Shown: positions 28,233 through 40,100 of the stretch, piece after piece
Layout: the number at the start of each line of letters is the position of its first letter
Position numbering within the stretch: the first letter of the stretch is position 1
Source: Globomyces pollinis-pini
Lineage: Eukaryota > Chytridiomycota > Chytridiomycetes > Rhizophydiales > Globomycetaceae
Reading direction: 5' to 3'
Assembly (NCBI GenBank): GCA_025399215.1
Contig: MU621134.1
Span: forward strand, 1-64,000
DNA length: 64,000 bases
Translations under genes and position numbers: made by a program
Notes under the pieces: model-generated
What the model saw: the letters and a program-made list of their open reading frames with translations, nothing else
What the model was told of the DNA's origin: nothing
The model's database searches: none

Positions 28233-29047
28233 ATGTCACTCTTTAACTTACTTGATATACAGGTACAACTGATATCCATTTAAACCTTAGATCTTGAATA
28301 ATCCTGCTACATTTTTTGATTCTTTTCAATTTGAAATTACCTTTGAAATTTTAGCTGAACTTCAACAAGGTATTATTCATTTGAACAATATATTAATGAT
28401 TTTTTAAATTAGATTTGGAATTTAAGATAGTTTATGTTGGATGTGCTGAAGGTCCAGAACATGATCAAGTATTGGAATCTGTAATGGTTGGACCTGTCCC
28501 TGTAGGACTCTCAAAATTTGTACTTGAAGTAATGATAGAATATTTTAGATTTATAATTTACAATAGGCCCCTGCTCCTAAAATTGATTTGATACCTCAAT
28601 CTGATCTCGTTGGTTTAACTGTAAGTAAATGTAAAATTCTTAAAATACCTAGGTGATGTTACTTAGTTGCTCATATCGAGAACGTGAGTTTATTCGAGTT
28701 GGGTACTATGTAAATAACGATTATTCTGATGAACAATTACGAGAAAATCCTCCTGAACAACCTGATTTACAAAAGATTCAAAGACATATATTGGCTGAAA
28801 AGCCAAGAGTTACTCGTTTTCCAATACCTTGGTATGTTAAGAGTCCATTCGTTAATACTTTAGGGATAATGACGAGGCTATTCCATTACCAACGGCTGCT
28901 GAACAGGCAATGGCAGAAGAGGAAGCCAACCTTCCTGATGAACCTGAAGTGGAGGATGAAGCTGAAATGGATGATGAAGCTGACATGGAAGACAGTAAAA
29001 TGGAAATGGATACTGACTTGAATGAGGCGATGACAATTGAAGTTTAA
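28233..29047 (+). CDS. ASF1: histone chaperone Asf1
   Basis: Six exons (28233-28262, 28291-28369, 28413-28528, 28567-28620, 28653-28831, 28864-29047) join to 213 aa. The immunoglobulin-like core is conserved: [99 protein letters not shown]. The C-terminal ~45 residues are a strongly acidic tail ([19 protein letters not shown]), as in yeast Asf1. It binds H3-H4 and works in nucleosome assembly. The five introns are 28-43 nt. Confidence 0.95.
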
Positions 29048-29202
29048 TGGGAATATCTATAATATATTGATTTTGACAAAAACCTTATTATACTGTCAGA
29101 TAGCACTGTTTAAGTACACGATACGCTATGAACAAACTCGCTGAAAATTATTAAAGGTCAAAAAATAAATTGATAGAAATTGTATTTGATACTACACTAA
29201 AC

Positions 29203-29688
29203 TTATTCTTCAGCAACTTCTTCATCTTCAGCCTTATGATATTAGAATTACAACTGAGCTTTACCTTAGTAGCACGGGTGTAGATAGTTTGAGACCCATG
29301 GAGAAGGACTGGACGGATGATTCCTTGAGCTACAAGTTCTTTGATGGCAGCACGAGCAAGTGATCCGTTGATTCGAAGACGATCAACCAAGATTGAAGGA
29401 GACACAAGTTTGTAAGTTGGGACTTCCTTGAAAAGTCTTTCGTAGGTGGTTTTGTCAAAGACAACAGCGTTGTTAGCTTTGTCCTTTACTCTTCCTTTAG
29501 ACCATTTCTTTTTTGGTGCGGCTCCCTACAACAGTAAGTCAATGTTCAATTGAGAAGTGGAAAATGTATGATTACATCTATCCATCCATCCATCCAACAT
29601 TAGTTCATGTCTTTGGTATCACTAACTTTGATAGTTGATGATGAGGAAGTATTGATTGTTGATTGTTGATAATTTGTTGACTTACCAT
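29203..29688 (-). CDS. RPS25: cytosolic ribosomal protein eS25
   Basis: Three exons join to 97 aa. The first contains only the ATG (29688-29686), followed by a 160-nt intron (29526-29685). Exon 2 (29525-29265) begins [21 protein letters not shown] and contains [26 protein letters not shown] and [10 protein letters not shown] 32-nt intron precedes the last exon (AEDEEVAEE). All landmarks of eS25 are present; the basic N-terminal extension is shorter than in animals. A long first intron after the start codon is typical of ribosomal protein genes and here is several times longer than other introns in the window. Confidence 0.95.
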
Positions 29689-29778
29689 TTTTAAAAGTGA
29701 AGAATTTACGAATTTTTTTTAATTTTTACGGTCAACTGAAGACAGTTTTACATTATTGAAATGGCACAATGGTACAAA

Positions 29779-29835
29779 GTGATAGAGTATATTAAGCAAT
29801 GAGCTTACAAGGTGATAGAGTATATTAAGCAATGA
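29779..29835. repeat. 24-bp direct repeat, 33-bp spacing
   Basis: GTGATAGAGTATATTAAGCAATGA occurs at 29779-29802 and again at 29812-29835. It lies between the eS25 start and the end of the next minus-strand gene. Confidence 0.9.
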
Positions 29836-29860
29836 AACTAGAAGGAAGGTAATTTGAATG

Positions 29861-30231
29861 TCATTGTGGTCTAATAGACTTTTGAATGTCAACGACGTAC
29901 AATTCCAACTCGTCTACCAATGCTTCCAAATGATTTAACTGTGTATCATAACCTTCTATCTTATTGATTGATTGCTGAATTTGATTATCTACATTAATTA
30001 TGAATATCAATAAATTTACAAAAAGATTGAAGTTCGTGAGCTTGTATTAACGATGATTGAATTTTATCATTAGCAGTAGAGTAGTGATCTATTGCCAGTT
30101 TGTTTTTCTCTTGGATTCTTTGAAGATCAACAACTGGACCTAAAGAATATCAACAAGAAATCCCATCTCTAGTTACTTGCTAATTCAGCTCTAATGGATT
30201 CTGTCAAAGACTTTAACGTATGATTTTCCAT
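29861..30231 (-). CDS. small coiled-coil protein, possibly a BLOC-1/BORC-type subunit
   Basis: Three exons with introns of about 37 and 31 nt encode about 100 aa: MENHTLKSLTESIRAEL, VVDLQRIQEKNKLAIDHYS, then QSSLIQAHELQSF and NQIQQSINKIEGYDTQLNHL, ending YVVDIQKSIRPQ. It is helical throughout with heptad spacing and no catalytic features. Length and pattern resemble BLOC-1/BORC subunits such as BLOC1S2, which act in lysosome-related organelle positioning, but this is pattern likeness only. A kinetochore or tethering coiled-coil subunit would look similar. Confidence 0.5.
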
Positions 30232-30444
30232 GATTTTCTTTTATAGTCAAACTTCAGTTACTCATTCAAAGACATTAACAAAGACATTCATTCGATCAAA
30301 TATCACAGACCAATACCAATACGGATCTATACAGTTACTAAAGATGAGAACAATTAACTATTCAATGACTCAGAATGACTGTCGATTAATTTCCGATGTG
30401 GCTCTTGATTCACGTATTTGGAATCTTTATATTTTAATACGAAG

Positions 30445-32335
30445 ATGAAGAGTATTTATTTGCTTAGTATTAGGCAAGTGCTAGCTATAGGACTTGGATA
30501 TTGGGATGATGCTGGAAGCTCAGGTGTTACTTGCATTCATACTGCATTACTCCCAAATAGTCAATTGCTATGTTTTGAAAGACCACATTTAGGTCCTATT
30601 GTGAATGGAGAATCTATTGTATTTCATATCATCTTATTTGTAGTATCCTATTAACCCTCTTACAAATGGTGTGCTGTCAACGCAGATTGACCTTCTTGCA
30701 AAAGTCAATTCAGATGGTAAATGGACATCAAAGTTCACTCCCATTCCGGTACTCTCTAATCCATTCTGTGCAGGACATGCTCAAATGGCAAATGGGTCAA
30801 TTCTCGTTGCTGGTGGTGACAATCAAACCATGCCGGATGTTGGGTCGGGTTTGATCTATAATGGTAGAAAAGGAGTGCGTATTTTTAATCCATGTCCAAT
30901 CGGTAAGGGTAGTGATTGTATAGGCAGTTGGGTCGATGTGAAATCAATGAGTTCAGAACGTTGGTATCCAACCGTTGTGACATTGGCTGACGGAACGTAA
31001 GTTACTGCAAACTTCTAACCACTTAGTAACATTATTATTGGTGGTCAAACGAAAAACATTGATTTTGATCATCTTGCCCCTACTGATGATAACCCAACGT
31101 ATGAATATTATCCACCAAAATCAGGTACATGGCCAAAGCGGTTGGATTTACTATCTTGGGCATTTCCACACAACTTATATGCACCTAGTTTCCAATTACC
31201 TACTGGAGGCGTTTTTATTCACGCTTCAAATCGTAGTATTATTTTGGACACAAAGACTGAAAAGATTTCGTTTTTACCAGATATGCCTGAACTAGAAGAC
31301 CATTCCCCTTGGATCTATCCACATACTCCGTTTGTCATACCGCTTCCAATGACAAAAAAGAATAAGTTTAAATTCGAACTTTTGTTTTGTGGTGGCAGTA
31401 AGCTAAAGTCTAACGGATCATCAAGCGTTTGTATGACTTTTGAACCTGGCTCGTCCAATCCTACTTGGAAATTCACGGACTCTTTGTTGTATAGCAGAGT
31501 TATGCCTGATGCGGTACTTCTTCCAGGTTTGTGACATATTTTAATTGACTTTATAGATGGTACTATATTTGCAACAAATGGTGCTGGCTTTGGACAAGCA
31601 GGAGGAAACCAAGGACAAGTTCAATACGCTTCCGATCCTGTCTTTGAATCTGAAATTTATAACCCTGAAGCTGCTACTGGTTCGAAATGGAAAGCAGTCG
31701 CATCTGCAAAACAAATGAGACTTTATCACTCTGGTGCTGTTTTGGTCGAAACTGGACATGTAGTTACAATGGGATCCGAAATGGATAATTATAATGACTA
31801 CTGGCCAAAAATTAAACCAAATTGCTTTCCAGAAAAAGACGCAGCATGTACGCAACCATTCAACACAAAACTAGAAAGATTTACTCCACCATATTTGGAA
31901 TCCGTTGAAGCTAAAGATCGACCTGTCATCACTAATGCACCATTGACTACAACCCATGGTTCATTAATTGCTATAGATGTTGATTCAACTGCTAAAGCCG
32001 AGAGAGTCACATTTACCAGAATATGCACTGTAACACACAGTACCAGCACAGACCCTCGTTTTGTTGAACTTATTGTGGAATATCAAACTGATAAGACACT
32101 TTATATTCGAATTCCTGACAATCCAGCATTGGCTATCCCAGGAAACTGGTTCGTCTGGGTTCTGAACAAGGACGGCATCCCTTCAGTAGCTAAAACAATT
32201 GCCCTTCAACTTGGCGATAAGAAAGAGGTTTCTGTACCAGCAGGAGCTACTAAAAAGTCTGATGGATTCGAATCTCTTCCACAAATTGGTTGGGTTACTG
32301 CTCTATTGGCTTTCGCTGTTCAATTTGTTTGGTAG
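30445..32335 (+). CDS. glyoxal oxidase / galactose oxidase-like copper-radical oxidase, GPI-type
   Basis: About 560 aa over four or more exons. The Kelch-type propeller begins at SSGVTCIHTALLPNSQLL. Copper-radical residues are visible: Cys in NPFCAGHAQMANGSILVAGGD (partner of the Tyr-Cys crosslink), Tyr in SSERWYPTVVTLADG, Tyr-His in MRLYHSGAVLVETG, and His in TTTHGSLIAID at the start of the DUF1929 domain. All four expected ligand positions are present, so it should oxidise small aldehydes or alcohols and make H2O2. The C-terminus is hydrophobic (GWVTALLAFAVQFVW), fitting a GPI-anchor signal. The N-terminal signal peptide from 30445 is weak, so the first exon may be mis-set. Confidence 0.88.
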
Positions 32336-32435
32336 TTTGAGTTAAAAATAAAGTGTGGATTGTTCTTTATTGATATTTTTCTGATGTTTATATATTAATT
32401 AATTAACCAAAAATGGTACTGAAATATAAATATCG

Positions 32436-34471
32436 CTATTGTCTGGTGGTAGGAGGACGTACGTTATCTAAAGGCTTTACCGACAAGCGAGATGAGGAGT
32501 TTGGATTGGGAATAAACTCAGATCTTTCACGTATAAGCAATATTTTAGCAGATTTCAATCCTTGAAGGGAAATCTGATTTGTTTTCTTTCTTGATGGCTT
32601 GATTTTATGTAAATTTTCGTCTATTTTTATTTCAACTGACTAGAAATGTTAATTTAACTAGTTTACCACTGGTGCCGTTTGGGCAGTTGCAGTTTTGGGT
32701 GTTATTTTGGATGCCTTTTTAGACTTCTTTGCAACCGGCTTTGCTACGGGTTTTGTAACAGCAATAATTGGACTAGTTTTTGCTTGAGGAGCTGAATGTG
32801 GTCGTTTTGCCTTCTTTTTGGTGGGTTTACTGGTCATAGGTGGGGTTCCTTTAGGTTCAATAACTGGATCTACTATAACGATTGGTGTACTTTGAGATTG
32901 TGCCCAGGAAGGGGACTTCAAAATCTTTGAAAATCTAGATTCTTTGAGTAATTCCTAACTGTAAGCTTAAACGGTTTACTTTGGTATATTCATGTGTCAT
33001 TTTGGCATTACTAAGTAACCTTTCATGTCTAACATAATCAGGGCTGGTGGGATTTAAGGTTTTTAAATGTTTATAGAGGTAATCGCTCGTATTTTGTGAT
33101 GCTACAAAGACTTTTTGTAATATATTCTTCAAATCTGATGTATTGGTGCAATCATGAATTAATCCCTACAAGACTTAATTGGTTCAAATCATACTTTTAT
33201 CCTGGAGTAGAGTATACAATACAGAATAGGTTCTATTGTAAGTTAATCATATCATTTTACCAATTTTACAAAGACTGCGATTTGGGATTTTTTCATGATT
33301 CATAAGTGAATCTTCAAGTTGCTAAAGTTAAGAAAAATGTTCAGTACAATTAATTCGTTTGATAACCAGAGTATGATTGATTTCAATTCGTTTTCAGTAA
33401 ATTTTGCATGGGGTAATAAATCTGCTAATACTCTAAATATGTGAACCTCTTTTGCAACATTTGAATTTAAAACTGAGGATGATTGTTTCAATATGTGTTC
33501 AATGAGAATATTGATAAATGAAGTACTTGAGTAACCCAGCTTGGAAATTGTTAGAATAAGTAATTTTTACATCAAATAATTGAATGTTGCATTTGGCTAT
33601 TTGAATGACTTTCTTTGCGATAAATTCGTCTGGGTTCTGAAAATCAATATTAAATTTAGAAGGAACATACTGAAGCTATTGATTCCAATCTCTTTAGGCA
33701 CAAAATCTCCAGCATTTCACAGTTGTCGGAGTTGTTGGCTAGAGGTAGATCCACAGGTAATAAATCCATTATCGTTTCAAAACAGATTTCGGATGGTTCA
33801 AAGTGATTCATTGAGGTTAAAAATCTCAAAAAGTATTTCAATTTTAATGCTGGTGATAGTTTTGTAAGCAATTCGTTTGATATGAATTTACAGGCTACAT
33901 CTCTAACATTTGCAGGGCCATTTGTGATTTGATAAAACATTGCATCTGATGAATCTATCTTATTAATCCTTTCTATAAAATATCACCTTTAGGATGCTTT
34001 TGAAATGAGTGTAACAGAGACTGTTTAACAACATTATACTCGTCTGTGATATCTAGTACATACGTTACCGACCAATTTCAATTTTACCTGACTGCAATAA
34101 TTGAACAAGTACATCTGCAATCCTTAAGGCAAACAATGGGCTAATATTCGAAAAATATCCCAGATTCTTGATGGATTCTACTCTAACTTGAATATCATCA
34201 TCTTCACAAAAATCCTATGGATAAATACTTGAGAGTATACCAAATGAGTATCTAAGGCATTTTCTTGAAGTGTAGGGAAATACGAAAGATACTGAGGAAT
34301 ACATTTGGCAGCTAATATCTTCAAACCATTTTCCCCAGTCCACCTAGGACTTTCCAACAATAAATTAAACTGATTTGTGTATAAGGAAGGATCTGCTTGA
34401 TTGATTTTCATATCCAGTAAGTCATTTGTCGCATCGTAAAATTGTTTACCGATTTGTTGATCAACCAGCAT
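32436..34471 (-). CDS. apoptosis inhibitor 5 (API5/AAC-11) homologue
   Basis: The N-terminus (QIGKQFYDATNDLLDMKINQ, then GLKILAAKCIPQYLSYFPTLQENAL) matches API5 HEAT repeats, including the AA-FIPKFFKHFPEL counterpart. DFCEDDDIQVRVESIKNLGYF and DVLVQLLQS follow, then RDVACKFISNEL and FEPSEICFETIMDLLP. Near 33200 the EPILYCILYS segment corresponds to VECLLYSF. The tail is basic, Pro/Lys-rich (PTKKKAKRPHSAP; KPVAKKSKKASK), suggesting nuclear location. A 25-nt intron and a 27-nt intron join the last coding pieces, and reading through gives the stop at 32436. API5 proteins are helical scaffolds linked to mRNA export and apoptosis control. The exon joins at 33130-33300 are not fully resolved. Confidence 0.78.
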
Positions 34472-34624
34472 GTTTAAAAAAAATTAACTCATTTTACCTC
34501 GTTTGACTGAACAAACCAATATGGAAAGGAACATAAATGATCCTACTTTGCAATCAATTGCAACGAAAAATTGTATAATCAATCAGTTTAGACGTGATTG
34601 GATAGAATAACAGAGTTTATTAAT

Positions 34625-37066
34625 TTAATGCCCTTTCTTCTTCTGTTTGGTAATGTGGGCACGAAGAACCTTTTGCTTCTCCATCAATGATCTACTCTTT
34701 TTGCTTTTCACCGAACGTTTGTGGACCAACATGGTCATTGGCTTATTTTTCTTTGCTTTCTCCTGTGGATGTTAAAAACTAAAACGATTACTCTGTTTGT
34801 GGTTGAAGATCGTTCATCTTTACCCCTCTTTGATCCATATTCACGTCCGATTCTTCCTTCCTAAATATCAAACATGATTGAATAATATACCTTAATAGAA
34901 TTCATTCGCGCCTCATAATCATCTTTCTTTCTGGTGAATGCCATGATTTTGTTTGCATCAACAACGTTACTATAATTAATACCACATCGAATTCTTACGG
35001 GTCGTCGTCTGAATCATCCGCTTGTAAAGTATTTCTCCTTCTTCTAACTCCAGCAAGATCATTTATCTCTCGTTGCTCTCTTCTTTCACGAATGATTGCA
35101 AAATCTTCATCAGTGAAAATTTTTTGTGATGCAAGTCCAAGTTTGATCTTCTTTGGTGATGGTTCCTGCGGTTCAACAACTTCTTCCGATTGGCTATCTT
35201 CTGAGCCGTCTTCGTTTAATATAGCATCAACTTCGTTGTCATCTACTTCAACTGCATTGTCCCAGTCCAACTCAGATTCCACATCATCATCCTCTTCTTC
35301 ATCTTCCCATTCATCTCCATTTTCGGCACCATCGATAGGAACAAGTTCTGGAGCTGTATCAGAGTCCTCCTCTTCTTCCACCATTTTACGCTTTGATGAT
35401 TTGGACTTTCCAATGAATTTATCATCAGCGTCTTCATCAAATTCACTTTCAAGGTCACTGTTTTCTTCTAATAGCTACACAATCAACTATAAAACACTTA
35501 CCTCCGCATCTGCTACATCTGAATAAACTGCAACATGTCCGTATTCTTTTACGGTGTGATTTTTAAGGTTAATAGATGCGGCTTTGCCCTAAATATCAGA
35601 AGGAAAACATTACTCTATCTTTTTTCTTCAACATTTGAGGATTGAAGTCACGATATAGCCCTAATAAAGCTCTTGCTGCATTCATTGGTCCTTTATCTCT
35701 ATGATTCTTGTAATCTTCCATCAAGCTCTTTAACAATTCTTCTGGCATAGCAAGTGGACATCTAGTGCAAACTTCTCGAAGTGCATTTAGCCCTGCTGCA
35801 ATAACTTCGGATGCACAATTACTCCAAACAAAGTTGTCAGCAACTGCTCTCACAGTATTTTCCAATGCGTCTGGAGGGATCAAGTCATGGGAAGCTTGCG
35901 CTAAATAGGCTAAAATTTGTGTTACGTCCTTCTGATGTGGTTTAATGTAGGAAATTATGAAGTCGTAAAATCCAAGTATCAACAGCTTGTGAACACCAAT
36001 GAGACGAGATATTAAGTTCATCATTTCAAGTCTTAATTCGAAATTAAAAGTGTTTTTTGATGTAACTTGTTTCAATTTTGAGAATAAACTTTCGGTAAAG
36101 CCTTGAGGATCATTTAATAAATGAAGAGCTGAGAAGTTGAAGTGCTCCACTCTATTTTTATTCCTTTCTCTCTAAAACGATTAAAACGATTAATTTTACT
36201 CTTCTAACTGCTGCTTGAGCTTTGTCCATTTGAGCAGCTCTAGATTTTCTTTTCTTGTTATGGGAATTCGCTTGTCTCATTCTTAACAAGTCTGGTAAAT
36301 CATCCATGTCCTCATCTTCATCACCTTTATTGTCGTTGGTTCCCAAGAAAAAGTGAAGTGCAGGAGCAACTAACTTTGGACTTTGTGAAAGACATGCTTC
36401 TGACACCACATTTACTGTCTTTGCATCATTCCAGATATTCTTTTGATATAATTCAATCATAACTTCTAAAGACTTTTTAGCAGCCATCTACTGTTAGCAA
36501 TGAATTATGTACTTCATTGGAGTCGTTAAGCATTTTGTACATAAAATTCTGGAGAGTTTTGTTCAATTTGTTGTTTTTAGACTTGGCATTGGAATTCTTG
36601 ATATCACTGACAATATGTGAATGTAATAATTGTCTCAATGTTTTATCTTTGCACCTGAACAGGGTAAAGAACAAAGAGAGTAAACTGGCTTGGGACAATA
36701 AATCACGATTCCTCATTAAGATTAATGACTGGACCATAGTTTTTCGTAAATCAGGAGACATAGTTTGATAATGGTTGTTCAACATATCATGTACATGTTG
36801 AGGAAAATCAGCACATTCCTTTGGATAGCAAGTAGCAACCTAGTCATATCAAAAACCATACGAATTACCGCTGCAATAAACATTATCTGCTCACCAAAGT
36901 GAGTAGAATCCATGTTTGGCTTTAAGTTAAATATTGCCATTGCTGACTCAAAATGCCGATACTGCGTCATAAATTCCTCATGATATGATGAATTATCTCG
37001 TTTGATTAGATTTTGTAATTGTGCCAAGTTTGATGCGAGGAGCTCACTTCGATTTCGTTTCCCCAT
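34625..37066 (-). CDS. SDA1: ribosome biogenesis protein SDA1
   Basis: The N-terminus [20 protein letters not shown] with the following [21 protein letters not shown] matches SDA1. Conserved blocks follow: [85 protein letters not shown], then [14 protein letters not shown]. An acidic linker (35,200-35,400) and a basic C-terminus ([35 protein letters not shown]) complete the family layout. Sda1 is needed for 60S subunit maturation and export. About seven short introns. Its start is 29 bp from the assembly gap. Confidence 0.94.
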
Positions 37067-37094
37067 AAAAAGTTAATTCAATTGAATGGTTAAA

Positions 37095-37104
37095 NNNNNN
37101 NNNN
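37095..37104. other. assembly gap (10 Ns)
   Basis: Ten N characters. They lie between the SDA1 start and the stop of the next gene, in an intergenic stretch, so no coding sequence is obviously lost, but true gap length is unknown. Confidence 0.99.
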
Positions 37105-37184
37105 ACTTGTTGACGACATTATTCGCTTTATTATTATTGACTTTTAAATGTATCATATCAATTATCTGGTTAATTATTAATCAC

Positions 37185-40100
37185 TTAATCATTTTTTCCC
37201 GAAAACAAAACTTGCTTGCCTCCTTGTAGTTCTGGTAGTTTGGATGTGCCTGACGACTTGAGTATACCTTGAGTAACTGTGACTCCTGATACAGCAGTTC
37301 GGGGACGCGAACCAGATGACATTGCTGTTATTGCCGTTCGAGGACGTGACCGGTTAGGAGTCGGGCCACTCGATGCATAATTTGAAAGACGGGTAGAGCA
37401 ATGAGACAATGATTTTTTTGATTCAGGGGGCAAACTAATACCATTCAAGAATAACTTTCTCCTCAATGCCCTATTTTCGGATTCAAGTTCTTCTAATCTC
37501 TCATAGTTCGCAGACCGAACATCAATTTGCAGATTTGCAGGTTCTGCTGCACTGGCCACTTCATTGACTTGAATACTGCTTATATGCGACTTGGTTCCAG
37601 CGGAGCCTATATCTTTTTTCACCACGCTCTTTTCTCTGGAACAGTTAGAAAGCAAATATGATACCGGTCTCTTTTCTCTTGTAACAACTCCTCTACCAAT
37701 ATCGTTTTATTGGATAATTCGTTTAATAATTTTTCAACATTAACACCATCATGTCTCTTAAATCGAGTCTCTGTTTCTGGTCGTTTTTGTCGCGCACTGA
37801 AATGTGATGGTTTGCCATTACGTGTTTTAGTTTGAACTTCGCTTGATTTCGACTTTCCTTGCTCTTCTAGTAGTTGGCGCTGAAGTAGATCATTCTGAAC
37901 ATCCAGCGACGATTTAGCTTTCTGCAGTCTTGTTAGCTGCTTTCTCAATGCTCTCTCCCTAGCTTCACCATCTCTAAATGAGTCCCAAAGTCTAGATTCG
38001 GTCTCTTTCGTTACTTCGGTTAATCTTCGAATCTAAAACTATTTAGAGATCTATAATAAAAACCTTTGATGTAAAGAATGATTTCAGTCCCTGTTCTTTC
38101 ATGGTGAACATGGATCGGATTTTTGAGACTGTCATTCTCAATTCAGAGTTTTGAACTTGTAGCAACTGCATTTCCGCATCATGTTTAAGAATAGTTGAAA
38201 TTGCATCTCTCATAGATGTCGTCAATCCTTCATCTTTTTCCATTGTTAATAGCCGTTCTTTCTTTGATTCCGACATAATCACCATAACTTCGTTAAAATT
38301 ACTTATTTGGTACTCGCGGAACCGGTTTCGTAGTACCCCAATCTCTCGAACCAAGTCATCAACCAAAGAGTCATACTCTTCCAAAATTCTGTTCCTAATT
38401 CGTTTTTCGTCCACCTTTCTGTTTTTTCGAAGTTCAATTAACTCCACCTCCATACTTGCCATTGCTGTGAAAGCGTCCAACGCAATCTCGTGAGCTTGAA
38501 GTCGACAATCGCGTTGAAAATTCTGTCTCGTAAATGATAAATATGTTACCATAGTTTGTTCTCTTTTTTCTTGAGATTGGTGAATGATGATTTTTTCACA
38601 GTTTTTGATCATCTCAATTAAATGCGCATTCAAGGCGGCGAAGAATTTTTCATGCTCAATAGACCGATCTGACTTCCATTTATTCAGCCTTACTGCAAGG
38701 TTTATGACCTGGAATCAATATCCTTCTCGGCTTACCACAGTTGCTAGATCTGTCTTTTTACATGCAAAAATTCTTCTATCATCAAAAACAGCAGACATAG
38801 CGCTATCATCTGGCTTTGAGTTAGGAGCGCCTGGAGCATATTGGGAAGCTTTTCTGGTTTTTTGAGACTTAACACTTAAAGCCTAAAAGTCAATGAATGG
38901 TAAACTACAAAGTCTTGATTGGCTTGGAATAATTCCGCCAAAAAGTCATTGAATATATTTGATCTTGTCGTATAGTCATCATCGGATATTTTGAATGCGA
39001 ATTCATTCAATCCAGTAACTGATTGTATATCAGTGTTATCGGATGCTCGGAATAATCGCCCCATTCTCTCGTCTGTAAGACGATCAAAGTATTCTTTTGC
39101 TTCATCATATCTTTTCTGAGTAAAATCGCGCATAATTTCAGTTTGTAACGCAAGTTGTTGACATTTATCAAAAGCTGCGCGACCAATCCGATTAAAATCA
39201 GGAGTCAAAAATGTTGGTTGAAATTCCATGCCAACTGGTCCCAAGAGGGTTGCATCTCGTAGCAAATACTCTGCCATTTAGTCTTTATTCTAATCACCTT
39301 GAGATAGCCCACCCTTTTTTCCACCTTTTTGATACAGTTTTATAGATGGAACTGCAATTTTGATTTTGTATCTCGAGTAATATTCATTGCGTACTTCCTC
39401 ATTCTAAAATGCTTAGTGAATTAAAGACTTACTGGAATCTCGTTCAGGTTTAAGCATATACGAGCATAAGATTTTCTTAAACGTAGCAATCGTAGCATTC
39501 CAGTAACAAACTCGATTTTCAATTTCTGCTTAACTTCGTCTTTACTCTCTGATTGATGAATGTTTGAAAATTCATCCAGTTCTTCCTCAATTTCAGCAAT
39601 ACGTATATCACAGAGCAATTTAGCTTTATGACTCAAGCCTGTCAGTAAGTGATTGGCGGGGCTGAGATGACTCTTTGAGATTAATTGACGCTAACATTAG
39701 CGACCAGTGTGACTGATTACTGTTTTTATCTTTAATGGCTTTTCAAATCCTGTTTTCTTCACCGATAACATTTTTTTCATTTTGTTTGAAATAGTTTTAT
39801 CATATTGATTTTCAATCTCATTAACATCCGAAGTCAACTAGAACATGAGAAGCAAATAGAATACCAGGTTGTGTGACAGACAATGAGAACAGACACCCAA
39901 AATTGCTTTCCATTTCAATATCCAAAATTGCCAACGAAATGTTAACCCTTTGAGCACTCGATTATAGTCGGCATTTTCGCCTTGCGCTTGAAAATCTCTT
40001 TTGATCATTGTTAGTGTATTGACAATATAATCAGCCTCTCGTATATCGGCAGCTAAAATAAGAATCGGTTAATTCCAAACCTGCTGCAGTGTATCTAGAG

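Noticed and set aside
35092..35526. Serine-rich plus-strand frame
   Set aside because: It is antisense to the acidic linker of SDA1; poly-Ser arises from complementary GAA/GAT codons.
38876..39277. Separate gene starting at the ATG at 39277
   Set aside because: The ATG lies inside a 27-nt intron; splicing continues the CCDC162-like protein in frame.
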